64,000 bases of DNA, taken from positions 62,001 through 126,000 of the forward strand of contig NZ_JADOVI010000003.1 of the NCBI RefSeq assembly GCF_015752155.1, in the 5' to 3' direction. Below, in pieces: positions 54,393 through 63,844 of this stretch. Origin of the DNA: Cryobacterium sp. MP_M3. Lineage in GTDB: Bacteria > Actinomycetota > Actinomycetes > Actinomycetales > Microbacteriaceae. The notes beneath the pieces were generated by a model. The model did not search any database, was not told where the DNA came from, and saw only the letters and a list, made by a program, of their open reading frames with translations. The position numbers and the translations under genes are program-made. Numbering within the stretch: the first letter of the stretch is position 1; every line of letters starts with the position of its first letter.

Positions 54393-54413
54393 TCCGGTGC
54401 GGGACGCACCGGA
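54393..54413 (+). terminator. Hairpin after the paralogous pair
   Basis: TCCGGTGCG-GGA-CGCACCGGA, a perfect 9-bp stem with three-base loop, lies six bases after the stop; a CTGTTTTCG stretch follows 15 bases later. Confidence 0.55.
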
Positions 54414-54458
54414 CCGGGCTCCCGCCCCTGTTTTCGCTGCCTCCACCACAATAGTGGC

Positions 54459-54464
54459 TAGGCT
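54459..54464 (+). promoter_or_regulatory. -10 box of pepN
   Basis: TAGGCT predicts transcription start near 54472, where an in-frame GTG (54473) exists. The conserved protein start is the TTG at 54521 with its own GGAG, so the leader may be either about 48 bases or translated as an N-terminal extension. Confidence 0.45.
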
Positions 54465-54520
54465 TAACAGTCGTGCGTCCGGAGCCAGAAGCCCCGGTCG
54501 AAACTGAGATGGAGAATACG

Positions 54521-57064
54521 TTGCCTGGAGAAAACCTCACCCGGATCGAAGCCCAGGAGCGCGCGGCGCTCATTGCCGTGCGGAGCTACGCGGTAGCCCT
54601 CGACCTCACCACCGGTGCGGAGACGTTCGGCAGCACGACGACAGTGGAGTTCACGGCCACGCCCGGCGCGTCCACCTTCATCGACGCGATCACCCGCGCG
54701 GTGCACTCGGTGACCCTCAACGGGGTCTCCCTCGACCCTGCAGCCGTCAGCGACGGCATCCGGATCCAGCTCGACGGCCTCGCCGCCGAGAACACCCTCA
54801 CGGTCGTCTCCGACGCCGTCTACACGAACACCGGCGAGGGCCTGCACCGCTTCGTCGACCCGGTCGACAACGAGGTCTACCTCTACAGCCAGTTCGAGGT
54901 GCCGGACTCCCGCCGCGTCTTCGCCGTGTTCGAGCAGCCCGACCTCAAGGCCGCGTTCGCCTTCACGGTCACCGCGCCCGGGGCGTGGGAGGTCATCTCC
55001 AACTCCGTCACACCCGTCCCGACGGATGCCGGCAACGGCGCGAAGACCTGGATCTTCCCGCCCACCCACACCATCTCCAGCTACATCACTGCCCTCGTCG
55101 CGGGCCCGTACTCCGTCGTGCGCAGCGAACTGACCTCGAGCGACGGACGCACGATCCCCCTCGGGCTGTTCAGTCGGAAGAGCCTGTTCCAGTACCTCGA
55201 CGCGGACTACCTGTTCGAGAAGACCCGCCAGGGCTTCACCTACTTCGAGGAGAAGTTCAACTACCCCTACCCGTTCGACAAGTACGACCAGATGTTCGTG
55301 CCGGAGTTCAACGCCGGCGCGATGGAGAACGCCGGCGCGGTCACCTTCACCGAGACCTACGTCTTCCGCTCCAAGGTCACCGACGCCATCAAGGAGCGTC
55401 GTGTGGTCACGGTGCTGCACGAACTGGCGCACATGTGGTTCGGCGACCTGGTCACCATGAAATGGTGGAACGACCTGTGGCTCAACGAGTCGTTCGCCGA
55501 ATGGGCGTCGACCATGGCCACCGCCGAGGCCACCGAGTGGACCGAGGCGTGGACCACCTTCGCCGTGATGGAGAAGAGCTGGGCCTACAAGCAGGACCAG
55601 CTGCCGTCGACGCACCCCATCACGGCCACCATCACCGACCTCGAAGACGTGCAGGTCAACTTCGACGGCATCACCTACGCCAAGGGCGGCTCGGTGCTCA
55701 AGCAGCTCGTTGCCTGGGTCGGCAGAGACGAGTTCTTCGCCGGTGTTGCCTACTACTTCGCCAAGCACGAGTGGGGCAACACCGAGCTGAACGACCTGAT
55801 GGTCGAGCTCGAGGCCTCCAGCGGCCGCGACCTCACCGAGTGGACGAAGCTCTGGCTCGAGACGGCCGGCGTCAACACGCTCCGCCCCGAGGTCACGGTC
55901 GACGAGGCCGGAACCATCACCGGTTTCACCGTGCTGCAGACCGCCGCGGCGGACTACCCCACGATCCGCCCGCACCGCCTCGCGATCGGCTTCTACGACC
56001 TCGCCGACGGCTCCCTCGTGCGCACCCACCGGGTCGAGATCGACGTCGACGGGCCGAGAACGGATGTCACCGAGCTCGTCGGCCAGGCCCGTCCCGCCCT
56101 CGTCCTGCTCAACGACGACGACCTCGCCTACGCGAAGATCCGCCTCGACGCCGCGTCGCAGGACGTCGCCCTGGAGAACCTGTCCTCGATCGAGAGCCCG
56201 CTCGCCCGGGCGATCGTCTGGGGTGCCGTCTGGGACGCGACCCGCGACGCCGAGACCGCGCCGCGCGACTTCATCAGCCTCGTGCTGGGCAACGTCGCCA
56301 CCGAAACCGAATCGACCACGCTGCGCACGGTGGTCGGCCAGGTCGTGCTCGCCGCGACCTACTATGTCGCCGAGGAGTTCCGTGCGAACACGGTCACCGA
56401 GGTCGGCGACGCCCTCTGGTCCCTCGCCCGGCACGCCGAACCCGGCACCGACGCCCAGTTCCAGTTCGTCAAGTTCTTCGGCTCGGTCGCCTCCACCGGC
56501 AGCCACTTGGCCTCGGTCGCGGCGCTCCTGGACGGCACCGCACCCCTGGACGGCCTCACGATCGACACCGACCTGGCCTGGGAGCTGCTCATCGCCCTCG
56601 TCGCCGGCGGCAAGGCCGGTACCACCGAGATCGACGCGGCCCTGGCCCGTGACAACACCGCGACGGGCGCTCAGTCGGCCGCCCAGGCGCGCGCGGCCAT
56701 CCCGACGCCGGAGGGCAAGCAGGCGGCCTGGTCGTCGCTGATCGACATCGACACCGCGCCTAATACGATCGTGCGCGTGACCGCGGCCGGGTTCCTCCGG
56801 GCGAACGACACCACCCTGCTCGAACCGTTCGTGGACCGGTACTTCGCCATGCTGCAGTCGGTCTGGGAATCCCGCAGCTTCTCCATCGCGGAGAAGCTGA
56901 TCCTGGGCCTGTACCCGTCACCGCTGGCCAACCAGGCCCTGGCCGACGCGACCCGCGCCTGGCTCGACGCCAACCCGGAGCCGCTCGCGCTCCGCCGCCT
57001 GGTGATCGAGAACCTGGCCGGGGTGGAGCGAGCCCTCGCCGCCCAGGCGCGGGACGCGGTCTAA
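54521..57064 (+). CDS. pepN: Aminopeptidase N (M1 family)
   Basis: Zinc aminopeptidase of the M1 family, 847 residues. GAMEN lies at 266-270, the zinc motif HELAH at 300-304 and the third ligand Glu at 323 (LWLNESFAEW). TTG 54521 is preferred because the protein then begins PGENLTRIEAQERAAL, the conserved start of actinobacterial PepN, and GGAG lies six bases upstream. An in-frame GTG at 54473 follows a -10 box and could give a 16-residue extension. It corresponds to Rv2467 by position next to the glycosylase-rpiB-Rv2466c block. Confidence 0.95.
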   Translation: MPGENLTRIEAQERAALIAVRSYAVALDLTTGAETFGSTTTVEFTATPGASTFIDAITRAVHSVTLNGVSLDPAAVSDGIRIQLDGLAAENTLTVVSDAVYTNTGEGLHRFVDPVDNEVYLYSQFEVPDSRRVFAVFEQPDLKAAFAFTVTAPGAWEVISNSVTPVPTDAGNGAKTWIFPPTHTISSYITALVAGPYSVVRSELTSSDGRTIPLGLFSRKSLFQYLDADYLFEKTRQGFTYFEEKFNYPYPFDKYDQMFVPEFNAGAMENAGAVTFTETYVFRSKVTDAIKERRVVTVLHELAHMWFGDLVTMKWWNDLWLNESFAEWASTMATAEATEWTEAWTTFAVMEKSWAYKQDQLPSTHPITATITDLEDVQVNFDGITYAKGGSVLKQLVAWVGRDEFFAGVAYYFAKHEWGNTELNDLMVELEASSGRDLTEWTKLWLETAGVNTLRPEVTVDEAGTITGFTVLQTAAADYPTIRPHRLAIGFYDLADGSLVRTHRVEIDVDGPRTDVTELVGQARPALVLLNDDDLAYAKIRLDAASQDVALENLSSIESPLARAIVWGAVWDATRDAETAPRDFISLVLGNVATETESTTLRTVVGQVVLAATYYVAEEFRANTVTEVGDALWSLARHAEPGTDAQFQFVKFFGSVASTGSHLASVAALLDGTAPLDGLTIDTDLAWELLIALVAGGKAGTTEIDAALARDNTATGAQSAAQARAAIPTPEGKQAAWSSLIDIDTAPNTIVRVTAAGFLRANDTTLLEPFVDRYFAMLQSVWESRSFSIAEKLILGLYPSPLANQALADATRAWLDANPEPLALRRLVIENLAGVERALAAQARDAV

Positions 57065-57109
57065 CCAGCCCGGAGCATCCGTCTGGAACGCCTCACGGCC
57101 CTCGCCGCC

Positions 57110-57139
57110 GCCCGCCCGGGCGCCCGGCGGGGGTTTTGT
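57110..57139 (+). terminator. Rho-independent terminator of pepN
   Basis: A GC-rich stem (CCCGCCCGGGC with GCCCGGCGGGG, one bulge) is followed by TTTTGTG, about 45 bases after the pepN stop. Confidence 0.7.
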
Positions 57140-57194
57140 GCATCCCGTCCCGCGTGGACGGCGAGGGTCCCAGCCTCTGCCCGGCGGCTCTCGG

Positions 57195-57212
57195 TAGACT
57201 GCTTCCAATATG
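57195..57212 (+). promoter_or_regulatory. -10 box just upstream of the mscS-type gene
   Basis: TAGACT at 57195-57200 is followed after nine bases by ATG 57210; nearly leaderless arrangement. Confidence 0.45.
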
Positions 57213-58472
57213 AATTTCGACGCAATCTGGCTTGAACTCGCCCAATTCTTCACCGTCGATCTGTGGCTCAAGGTCATCAACATCGCCGCGATCGTCATCG
57301 GAGCCTTCCTCCTGCGCTGGGGGCTGCACTTCGTGATCGAACGGGTCGTGGGGCAGATCGTCTCCGGCGTGAAGAAGACGCAGAACGTGATGGACACCCA
57401 GGCGCTGAGCGTCTCCCCGGTGGCCGCCGTGCGCGTGGTGCAGCGCACCCGCACGCTCGGCTCCGTGCTCACCAACATCGTCAACGTCACCCTGCTGATC
57501 GTCTCGGTGCTGCTGATCGTGAACGTCGTCAACACGGACATCCTCGGCTCCTTCGCCCTGCTCACGGCCGCGCTCGGCGCCGGGCTCGGCTTCGGCGCGC
57601 AGAACATCGTCAAGGACATCCTCAACGGCCTGTTCATGGTCGTGGAGGACCAGCTCGGCGTCGGCGACATCGTCGACGTCGGCTTCGCCTCCGGCGTCGT
57701 CGAGACGGTCGGCATCCGGGTCACCCAGGTGCGCGACGTCGACGGCACCCTCTGGTTCGTGCGCAACGGCGAGATCCTCCGCGTCGGCAACATGTCCCAG
57801 GGCTGGGCCAGGGTGATCATCGACCTCGCCATCCCCTACGCCTCCGACGTGGAGGCCGTGCAGGCCGAGCTGCTCCGGGTGGCCAGGGCCCTCGCCTCCA
57901 GCCGCAAGTGGCGCCCCGTCATCCTGGAGAAGCCCGAGGTGTGGGGACTCGAGTCGATCTCGGCCGAGGCCCTCGTCGTGCGCCTCGTGGTGAAGACCCG
58001 GGTCTCGGCCAAGTGGGACTTCGCCCGCGACCTCCGCCTGCACCTCAAGAAGGCGCTCGACGGGCTGGGCATCGGGCTGACCCCGCTGAACAGCGTCGTG
58101 ATGACCGGACCGGACGGTTCCGTGAACGCCGCTGCAATCCCCGGCACGGACGAACCGTCCGACGCAGCCGCCGAGGCCGCCGCCGCCGTTCCCGATGCGA
58201 TCACGGCCCCGTTCACCGCGCCGGTCCCGGTGCGGAAGAAGTCCCGCCTCCCCCGCGCCCCTCGCAAGGGGCGCATCGTGGCGACGGATGCCGCCGAGCA
58301 CCCGGCAGACACGACATCCGGCGAAAGCGCCCCGGCCCAGAAGCCCGCCGGGAAACCTGCGGGGAAGCCTGCCGAGAAGCCCGTGAAGTCCGCCGCCGAG
58401 CTGGACGCCGAACACCCCACCCCGAGCTCGCCGAAGTCGACACCAGATCCGGAGATCCGCGATGACGCCTGA
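57210..58472 (+). CDS. MscS family mechanosensitive ion channel
   Basis: Releases solutes when membrane tension rises. The 420-residue protein has three hydrophobic helices: about residues 18-40, 85-105, and the pore helix with GSFALLTAALGAGLGFGAQNIVKDILNGL followed by the beta domain (GVGDIVDVGFASGVVETVGIRVTQVRDVDGTLWFVRNG). The last 110 residues are a Pro/Ala/Lys-rich disordered tail. Its stop overlaps the globin start by 11 bases. Confidence 0.93.
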   Translation: MNFDAIWLELAQFFTVDLWLKVINIAAIVIGAFLLRWGLHFVIERVVGQIVSGVKKTQNVMDTQALSVSPVAAVRVVQRTRTLGSVLTNIVNVTLLIVSVLLIVNVVNTDILGSFALLTAALGAGLGFGAQNIVKDILNGLFMVVEDQLGVGDIVDVGFASGVVETVGIRVTQVRDVDGTLWFVRNGEILRVGNMSQGWARVIIDLAIPYASDVEAVQAELLRVARALASSRKWRPVILEKPEVWGLESISAEALVVRLVVKTRVSAKWDFARDLRLHLKKALDGLGIGLTPLNSVVMTGPDGSVNAAAIPGTDEPSDAAAEAAAAVPDAITAPFTAPVPVRKKSRLPRAPRKGRIVATDAAEHPADTTSGESAPAQKPAGKPAGKPAEKPVKSAAELDAEHPTPSSPKSTPDPEIRDDA

Positions 58473-58995
58473 GTCCACCCCTACCCCCACGCCTACGTCC
58501 ACGCCCACGTCCACGCCTACGCCCACGCCGGCATCCGTCCCGGCCGCGCCCAGCCCCGCCCCTGCCGGCACTCCGTCCCGTGTGCTTCTGCGCGACGGCG
58601 AGAACGGCGCCGCGATCGGCGCCTCCTTCTACGAACAGGTCGGCGGGCGGCCGTTCTTCGCGAGGCTCGTCGCCGAGTTCTACCGCGGAGTCGCGACCGA
58701 CCCCGTGCTGAAGCCGATGTACCCCGAGGCCGACCTCGGTCCGGCCCAGGAACGCCTGACCATGTTCCTCGAGCAGTACTGGGGCGGGCCGGGCACCTAC
58801 AGCGAGCAGCGCGGCCACCCCCGGCTGCGCCAGCGGCACCAGCCGTTCAAGGTGAACCCGGATGCCCGCGACCGCTGGCTCGCGCACATGCGCCAGGCCG
58901 TCGACAGGGCCGACCTGCCGCCGCTGCAGCGGGAGACCCTCTGGGACTACCTGGAACGGGCCGCCCACGCCATGCTGAACACGTTCGACGAGTAG
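58462..58995 (+). CDS. glbO: Truncated haemoglobin, group II (GlbO-like), with Thr-Pro-rich N-terminus
   Basis: Oxygen-binding haem protein. The globin domain starts near residue 55 (FYEQVGGRPFFARLVAEFYRGVATDPVLKPMYPE); proximal His is in RLRQRHQPF and Trp in DRWLAHM, as in group II trHbO. The first 30-40 residues are a Thr-Pro repeat (TPTPTSTPTSTPTPT) absent from the ca. 128-residue family members. The ATG at 58462 overlaps the channel gene; a GTG near 58581 inside the frame could start a normal-length protein, so the extension is uncertain. Position matches Rv2470. Confidence 0.9.
   Translation: MTPESTPTPTPTSTPTSTPTPTPASVPAAPSPAPAGTPSRVLLRDGENGAAIGASFYEQVGGRPFFARLVAEFYRGVATDPVLKPMYPEADLGPAQERLTMFLEQYWGGPGTYSEQRGHPRLRQRHQPFKVNPDARDRWLAHMRQAVDRADLPPLQRETLWDYLERAAHAMLNTFDE
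58477..58530 (+). repeat. Degenerate 6/12-bp repeat in the globin 5' part
   Basis: Consecutive units of the type cctacccccacg / cctacgtccacg encode alternating Thr-Pro and Ser-Thr-Pro. The tract can slip during replication, so its length may differ between strains. Confidence 0.75.
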
Positions 58996-59006
58996 CCGCC
59001 CGCCCT

Positions 59007-59091
59007 GTCGAATTCGACGGACAATTGCGTGTTCCGGCGCTCTGCAGGGCTGTTTTGAGCCGATTCCGGCAGAATGTCCGTCGAACTTGAC
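59007..59091. repeat. Wide inverted repeat between globin and flavoprotein genes
   Basis: A 17-base arm (GTCGAATTCGACGGACA, 59007-59023) and a matching arm at 59075-59091 (15 of 17 pairs) flank about 50 bases that contain a second small stem. It occupies the whole 114-bp gap. Confidence 0.65.
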
Positions 59092-59109
59092 GAGTGAGAG
59101 TGAGCCACA

Positions 59110-60786
59110 ATGACCGCCGTCCCCCCGTCCAGCAGGTCGGCCGAGGCCGACGTCATCGTCGTGGGGGCCGGCCTGGCCGGCCTCGTCGCGACGGCCGAAC
59201 TGGTTGCCGCCGGGAAGCGGGTGATCCTGGTCGAACAGGAACCGGCGGCCTCATTCGGCGGGCAGGCCTGGTGGTCCTTCGGCGGGCTCTTCCTGGTCGA
59301 CTCCCCAGAGCAGCGCCGCCTGGGCGTGCACGACTCCCCCGAGCTGGCCAGGCAGGACTGGTTCGGCAGCGCCGGTTTCGACCGCGAGGAGGACTACTGG
59401 CCGAAGCGCTGGGCGGAGGCGTACCTCGACTTCGCGGCCGGGGAGAAGCGCGCCTGGCTGCACGAGCTCGGCATCCGGTTCTTCCCGGTCGTCGGCTGGG
59501 CCGAGCGGGGCGGCTACACCGCCCTTGAGCACGGCAACTCGGTGCCGCGGTTCCACATCGTCTGGGGCACCGGCCCCGCCCTGCTCGCTCCGTTCGTCGC
59601 CCGGGTGCGGGCGGGCGTGGCCTCCGGGCGCGTCACGGTGCTGAACCGGCACCAGGTCGACGAGCTCGTCGTCACGGGCGGCACCGTGACCGGGGTGCGC
59701 GGCGGCGTGCTCGCGCCGAGCACTGCCGCCCGCGGGGAGGCAAGTTCCCGGGACCGGGTCGGCGAGTTCGAGCTGGCGGCGTCGGCCGTGATCGTGACCA
59801 GCGGCGGCATCGGCGGCAACCACGACCTCGTGCGCGCCCAGTGGCCGTCCCGGCTGGGCGCCGCCCCGGAGCACCTGCTCTCCGGCGTTCCCGCGCATGT
59901 CGACGGCCGGATGCTCGGCATCAGCGAGCGGGCCGGCGCCCGGCTGATCAACGGCGACCGGATGTGGCACTACACGGAGGGTATCGAGAACTGGGATCCG
60001 GTCTGGGCGGCCCACGGCATCCGGATCCTGCCCGGCCCGTCGTCACTCTGGCTCGACGCGACCGGAAAACGGCTGCCCGCACCCCTCTTCCCCGGCTTCG
60101 ACACGCTGGGCACGCTCGAGCACATCCTCGGCACCGGCCACGACCACAGCTGGTTCGTGCTCACCCAGAAGATCATCGAGAAGGAGTTCGCCCTCTCCGG
60201 CAGCGAGCAGAACCCCGACCTGACCGGCAAGGACCTCTCCCTGCTCGCCAAACGGGTCACCCCGGGGGCGCCCGGCCCGGTGGAGGCGTTCAAGGCGAAG
60301 GGCGCGGATTTCGTCGTCGCCGGCACCCTGCACGAACTGCTGGCCGGAATGCAGCAACGCTCACCGGAGGTGCGCCTCGACTTCGCCCGGATCGAGCGGG
60401 AGATCCGGGCACGGGACCGGGAGCTGGACAACGATTTCACGAAGGATGCCCAGATCACCGCGATCAGGCAGGCCAGGCACTACCGCGGCGACCGGCTCAT
60501 CCGCGTGGCGAGCCCGCACAAGCTGCTCGACCCGAAGAACGGGCCGCTGATCGCCGTCAAGCTGCACATCCTCACCCGGAAGAGCCTCGGCGGCATCGAG
60601 ACCGACCTGTTCGCTCGCGCGCTCGGCCCCGACGGGCAGCCCGTTCCCGGCCTGTACGCGGCCGGGGAGGCCAGCGGCTTCGGCGGGGGCGGCATGCACG
60701 GCTACCGCTCGCTCGAGGGCACCTTCCTCGGCGGCTGCCTGTTCTCCGGCCGCACCGCCGGCCGAGCGGTCGCCGCGGCACTGTAG
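59110..60786 (+). CDS. FAD-binding dehydrogenase (fumarate reductase/KstD-like flavoprotein)
   Basis: A 558-residue flavoprotein with dinucleotide motif DVIVVGAGLAGLVATAEL, GRVTVLNRHQVDELVV, SGGIGGNHDLV and a C-terminal FAD motif YAAGEASGFGGGGMHGYRSLEGTFLGGCLFSGRTAGRA. It resembles a conserved bacterial putative FAD-binding dehydrogenase group related to fumarate reductase and 3-ketosteroid dehydrogenase; the substrate is unknown. GTGAG precedes the ATG. It converges on the putrescine oxidase gene with a perfect palindrome between. Confidence 0.88.
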   Translation: MTAVPPSSRSAEADVIVVGAGLAGLVATAELVAAGKRVILVEQEPAASFGGQAWWSFGGLFLVDSPEQRRLGVHDSPELARQDWFGSAGFDREEDYWPKRWAEAYLDFAAGEKRAWLHELGIRFFPVVGWAERGGYTALEHGNSVPRFHIVWGTGPALLAPFVARVRAGVASGRVTVLNRHQVDELVVTGGTVTGVRGGVLAPSTAARGEASSRDRVGEFELAASAVIVTSGGIGGNHDLVRAQWPSRLGAAPEHLLSGVPAHVDGRMLGISERAGARLINGDRMWHYTEGIENWDPVWAAHGIRILPGPSSLWLDATGKRLPAPLFPGFDTLGTLEHILGTGHDHSWFVLTQKIIEKEFALSGSEQNPDLTGKDLSLLAKRVTPGAPGPVEAFKAKGADFVVAGTLHELLAGMQQRSPEVRLDFARIEREIRARDRELDNDFTKDAQITAIRQARHYRGDRLIRVASPHKLLDPKNGPLIAVKLHILTRKSLGGIETDLFARALGPDGQPVPGLYAAGEASGFGGGGMHGYRSLEGTFLGGCLFSGRTAGRAVAAAL

Positions 60787-60812
60787 GTCCGCCGCGCACG
60801 ACCGCGCCTCAT

Positions 60813-60872
60813 GGCGCACCTTTGGGCAGCGGGCGCAAGGTGAAACGTGCGCCCGCTGCCCAAAGGTGCGCC
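60813..60872. repeat. 60-bp perfect palindrome between convergent genes
   Basis: A 25-bp arm at 60813-60837, starting GGCGCACCTTTGGG, and its exact complement at 60848-60872 flank a ten-base loop. It lies between the converging flavoprotein and putrescine oxidase genes and probably acts as a two-way terminator. The sequence is not related to the palindromes at 30677 and 49735. Confidence 0.9.
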
Positions 60873-60903
60873 GCGACGACCTGAGGTCGCCGCGGCGCGG
60901 TCC

Positions 60904-62265
60904 CTAGACGAGCTCGGCGGAGGCGACGATCGCCGCGGCGGTGACGCGTCCCATCCGGATGGCGCCGTCCACGTGCTGGTAGCCCTTGCCGGCCAGGTCG
61001 CTGCAGGAGAAGGAGATCGGCCCGACGGGGGTGCGCAGGTCGGCGCCGTAGCGGGCCAGCCCGCCCAGGTCGAAGCTCGCCGCGTAGGCCCCGCGGGTCC
61101 ACTCCTCGGTGCCCCAGTCGCTCTCGTAGTAGACGACCGGTGTGAGCGCCTTCTCACCGAAGTAGTGCGAGAGCGAGGTGAGGATGCGGGTCTTCCGCTC
61201 CTCCGGCGTGAGGGTGAACACCAGGTCGGCGGCCTCGTCCGACACGAAGCCCACGAACGTGCCGCGGCTGTCGCCGAAGTTGGTGTTGTCGTAGGCCTCG
61301 TGCACGAGCTCATAGGGGCTGAATGCGGTGCCGGAGAGGCCGTCCTCGCGCCAGAACGGCGTCTCGTAGACGGCGTGCACCTTGATCACGAAGCCCATCG
61401 AGAGGTGCTGGTGCAGCTGGTGCTGGCGGCGCGGTAGCGAGGGCTCGAACGAGATCCGGCTGTAGAGCACCGGCGGGACGGCCACGATCACGCGGCGCGC
61501 GTGCACCTCGAGGTCGTCGGTGACGGCGACGACGCTGTCCTCGTTCCAGCGCAGGGTGCGCACGGCCTGGCCGAGGTGTACGTCGTCGCCGAGCCGTTCG
61601 GCGAGGAGGATCGGCACCTGCTGCAGGCCTCCCACGACTCGTTCGTCGAGGATGAAGTCGGCGTCGACGAGGTTGCTGAAGCTGCCGGCGCTGGCCGCCA
61701 TCAGCAGCGCCTGCAGGGTGGAGAACGCGTGCGCCGGCTTGGTGAGCATGGCGCCGGCGATGAACATGCCGATGTTGTCGCGGGCCTCCTGGTCGGTCGT
61801 CTCGTTTTCCAGCCAGGCGCTGAAGGAGATCTCGTCGAGTTCCTTCGCGCGCGGGTGCGCCCACGGGCGGTCGGGGTCGGTCTGGGCAACGAGGCCGTCG
61901 AGCAGTTCGATCAGGCGGAGGATCTCTCCCTCGGTCTCGGCCGACACCGGGAAGATCTCGCCCTCGAACAGGGTGCGCTCGCCGGCGGCGTTGATGTACA
62001 CGTTCTCGCCGGTGCGGTACCGCGCGAAGGTCTCGAGTCCCAGTTCGGCGATCGTCTCCTTGAGCGCGTCCTGGTCAGGCGAGACCCACTGGCCGCCGAT
62101 CTCGAGCATCGCGCCGTCGATGTCGTCGGTCCAGAGCCGGCCGCCGACCCGGTCCCTGGCCTCGAGCACGGCGACGGTGAGGCCCGCCTTCCGCAGCTCG
62201 GTCGCGGCGGTGAGGCCGGATGCCCCGGCTCCGATGATGACAATGTCGCGTTCAATCGTGGTCAT
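60904..62265 (-). CDS. puo: Flavin monoamine oxidase, putrescine oxidase-like
   Basis: Oxidises putrescine (or related amines) to 4-aminobutanal, ammonia and hydrogen peroxide. The 453-residue protein has the FAD motif IVIIGAGASGLTAATELRKAGLTVAVLEARDRVGGRLW, IGGQWVSPDQ, DNIGMFIAGAMLTKPAH, RRQHQLHQHLSMGFVIKVHAVYETPFWREDG and WGTEEWTRGAYAASF. By recollection these stretches match actinobacterial putrescine oxidase very closely. AAGGGAG precedes ATG 62265. Next gene on the strand, upstream, is a semialdehyde dehydrogenase, so a putrescine-to-succinate pathway is suggested. Confidence 0.92.
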   Translation of the reverse strand: MTTIERDIVIIGAGASGLTAATELRKAGLTVAVLEARDRVGGRLWTDDIDGAMLEIGGQWVSPDQDALKETIAELGLETFARYRTGENVYINAAGERTLFEGEIFPVSAETEGEILRLIELLDGLVAQTDPDRPWAHPRAKELDEISFSAWLENETTDQEARDNIGMFIAGAMLTKPAHAFSTLQALLMAASAGSFSNLVDADFILDERVVGGLQQVPILLAERLGDDVHLGQAVRTLRWNEDSVVAVTDDLEVHARRVIVAVPPVLYSRISFEPSLPRRQHQLHQHLSMGFVIKVHAVYETPFWREDGLSGTAFSPYELVHEAYDNTNFGDSRGTFVGFVSDEAADLVFTLTPEERKTRILTSLSHYFGEKALTPVVYYESDWGTEEWTRGAYAASFDLGGLARYGADLRTPVGPISFSCSDLAGKGYQHVDGAIRMGRVTAAAIVASAELV

Positions 62266-62312
62266 GATTGCTCCCTTGCAGTGTGAGTTGGTGTGTTCGG
62301 GTTCGATCGGGG

Positions 62313-63773
62313 TCAGGAGACCGGGATGAGGGTGTACTTGGTCGAGAGGTACTCGTGGATTCCCTCGAGCCCGCCCTCGCGGCCCAGGCCGGACTGCTTG
62401 ACGCCGCCGAACGGCGCCGCGGCGTTGGAGACCAGCCCCGTGTTCAGGCCCATCATCCCGGTCTCCAGGCGGCCGATCATCCGGTGTCCCCTGGCGAGGT
62501 CCTTCGTGAAGACGTAGCCGACCAGACCGTACTCGGTCGAGTTGGCCAGGCGCACGGCCTCGTCCTCGTCGCCGAAGGTGACGATGCCGACGACCGGTCC
62601 GAAGATCTCCTCGCGCAGGATGGCGCTGCCGGGTGCGACGCCGGTGAGCACCGTCGGCTCGTAGAACGAGCCGGGGCCGTCGGGGCGTACCCCGCCGGCG
62701 AGCAGGGTGGCGCCCTTCGACAGGGCATCCTGCACGAGCGCGTCGGTACTCGCCACGGCGGCCTCGTTGACGAGCGGCCCGATGGTGACGCCTTCCTCGG
62801 TGCCGCGGCCCATGGTGAGAGCGGCGACCCGCTCGGTGAGCCGGCGGCCGAACTCGGCGGCGATCGATTCGTGCACGATGAACCGGTTGGCGGCGGTGCA
62901 GGCCTGTCCGATGTTGCGGAACTTGGCGAGCATCGCTCCGTCGACGGCTTTGTCCAGGTCGGCGTCCTCGAAGACGACGAACGGGGCGTTGCCGCCGAGC
63001 TCCATCGAGGTGCGCAGCACGCCCTGGGCGGCCTGCTGGATCAGCTTGCGCCCGACCGGGGTCGACCCGGTGAAGCTCAGCTTGCGCAGGCGCGGGTCGG
63101 CGATGATCGGCCCGGCCACGGCCGAGGAGGCGGAGGTGGTGATCACGTTCACGACCCCGGCCGGCACGCCGGCATCCTCGAGCAATTGCACGAAGTAGAG
63201 GGTGGTCAGCGGGGTCAGTTCGGCCGGTTTGGTGACGACGGTGCACCCCGCGGCGAGAGCCGGCGCGATCTTGCGGGTCGCCATGGCCAGCGGGAAGTTC
63301 CACGGCGTGATCAGCAGGCACGGGCCCACCGGGTGCTGAGAGACGACCATCGACCCGGTGCCCTCGGGGTTCAGCCCGTAGCGGCCGCTGATCCGCACGG
63401 CCTCCTCGCTGAACCAGCGCAGGAATTCGCCCCCGTAGGTGACCTCGCCGTTCGCCTCGGCCAGCGGCTTGCCCATCTCCATCGTCATCAGCAGGGCGAA
63501 GTCGTCGCGGCGCTCCTGCAGCAGGTCGAAGGCGCGGCGCAGGATCTCGGCGCGCACCCGCGGGGCGGTCGCCGCCCAGGCCGCGCTCGCGTCGACCGCG
63601 GCGTCGAGGGCACGGATGCCGTCGGCGGCGTCCGCGTTCGCGATCCGCTTGAGCACGAGACCGGTCGCCGGGTCGGTCACCTCGATCGGGTCGCCGCCGC
63701 CCTGCTGCCAGGCCCCGTTGATGTAGAGCCCGTCGGGGACGCGGGCGAGCAGGTCGGTTTCACGACTGGACAC
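62313..63773 (-). CDS. gabD: NAD(P)-dependent succinate-semialdehyde dehydrogenase family protein
   Basis: Aldehyde dehydrogenase of 486 residues. It has [32 protein letters not shown], the catalytic Glu in [11 protein letters not shown], the catalytic Cys in [10 protein letters not shown] and [13 protein letters not shown]. This is the succinate-semialdehyde/glutarate-semialdehyde dehydrogenase pattern; in this operon it could oxidise succinate semialdehyde from GABA or 4-aminobutanal itself. 47 bp separate it from the putrescine oxidase gene. Confidence 0.93.
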   Translation of the reverse strand: MSSRETDLLARVPDGLYINGAWQQGGGDPIEVTDPATGLVLKRIANADAADGIRALDAAVDASAAWAATAPRVRAEILRRAFDLLQERRDDFALLMTMEMGKPLAEANGEVTYGGEFLRWFSEEAVRISGRYGLNPEGTGSMVVSQHPVGPCLLITPWNFPLAMATRKIAPALAAGCTVVTKPAELTPLTTLYFVQLLEDAGVPAGVVNVITTSASSAVAGPIIADPRLRKLSFTGSTPVGRKLIQQAAQGVLRTSMELGGNAPFVVFEDADLDKAVDGAMLAKFRNIGQACTAANRFIVHESIAAEFGRRLTERVAALTMGRGTEEGVTIGPLVNEAAVASTDALVQDALSKGATLLAGGVRPDGPGSFYEPTVLTGVAPGSAILREEIFGPVVGIVTFGDEDEAVRLANSTEYGLVGYVFTKDLARGHRMIGRLETGMMGLNTGLVSNAAAPFGGVKQSGLGREGGLEGIHEYLSTKYTLIPVS

Positions 63774-63844
63774 GATGTTCTCTTTCGGTTGGTTCGGTTC
63801 ACGAAGGTTCTCTGATCCGGCACGGCCGCCGCGCCGGGCCGCCG

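Noticed and set aside
60904-63321. A single 805-residue fusion of aldehyde dehydrogenase-overlapping sequence with the monoamine oxidase
   Set aside because: The upstream part is a wrong frame across gabD; the oxidase starts at ATG 62265 with AAGGGAG and the aldehyde dehydrogenase is an intact gene in another frame.
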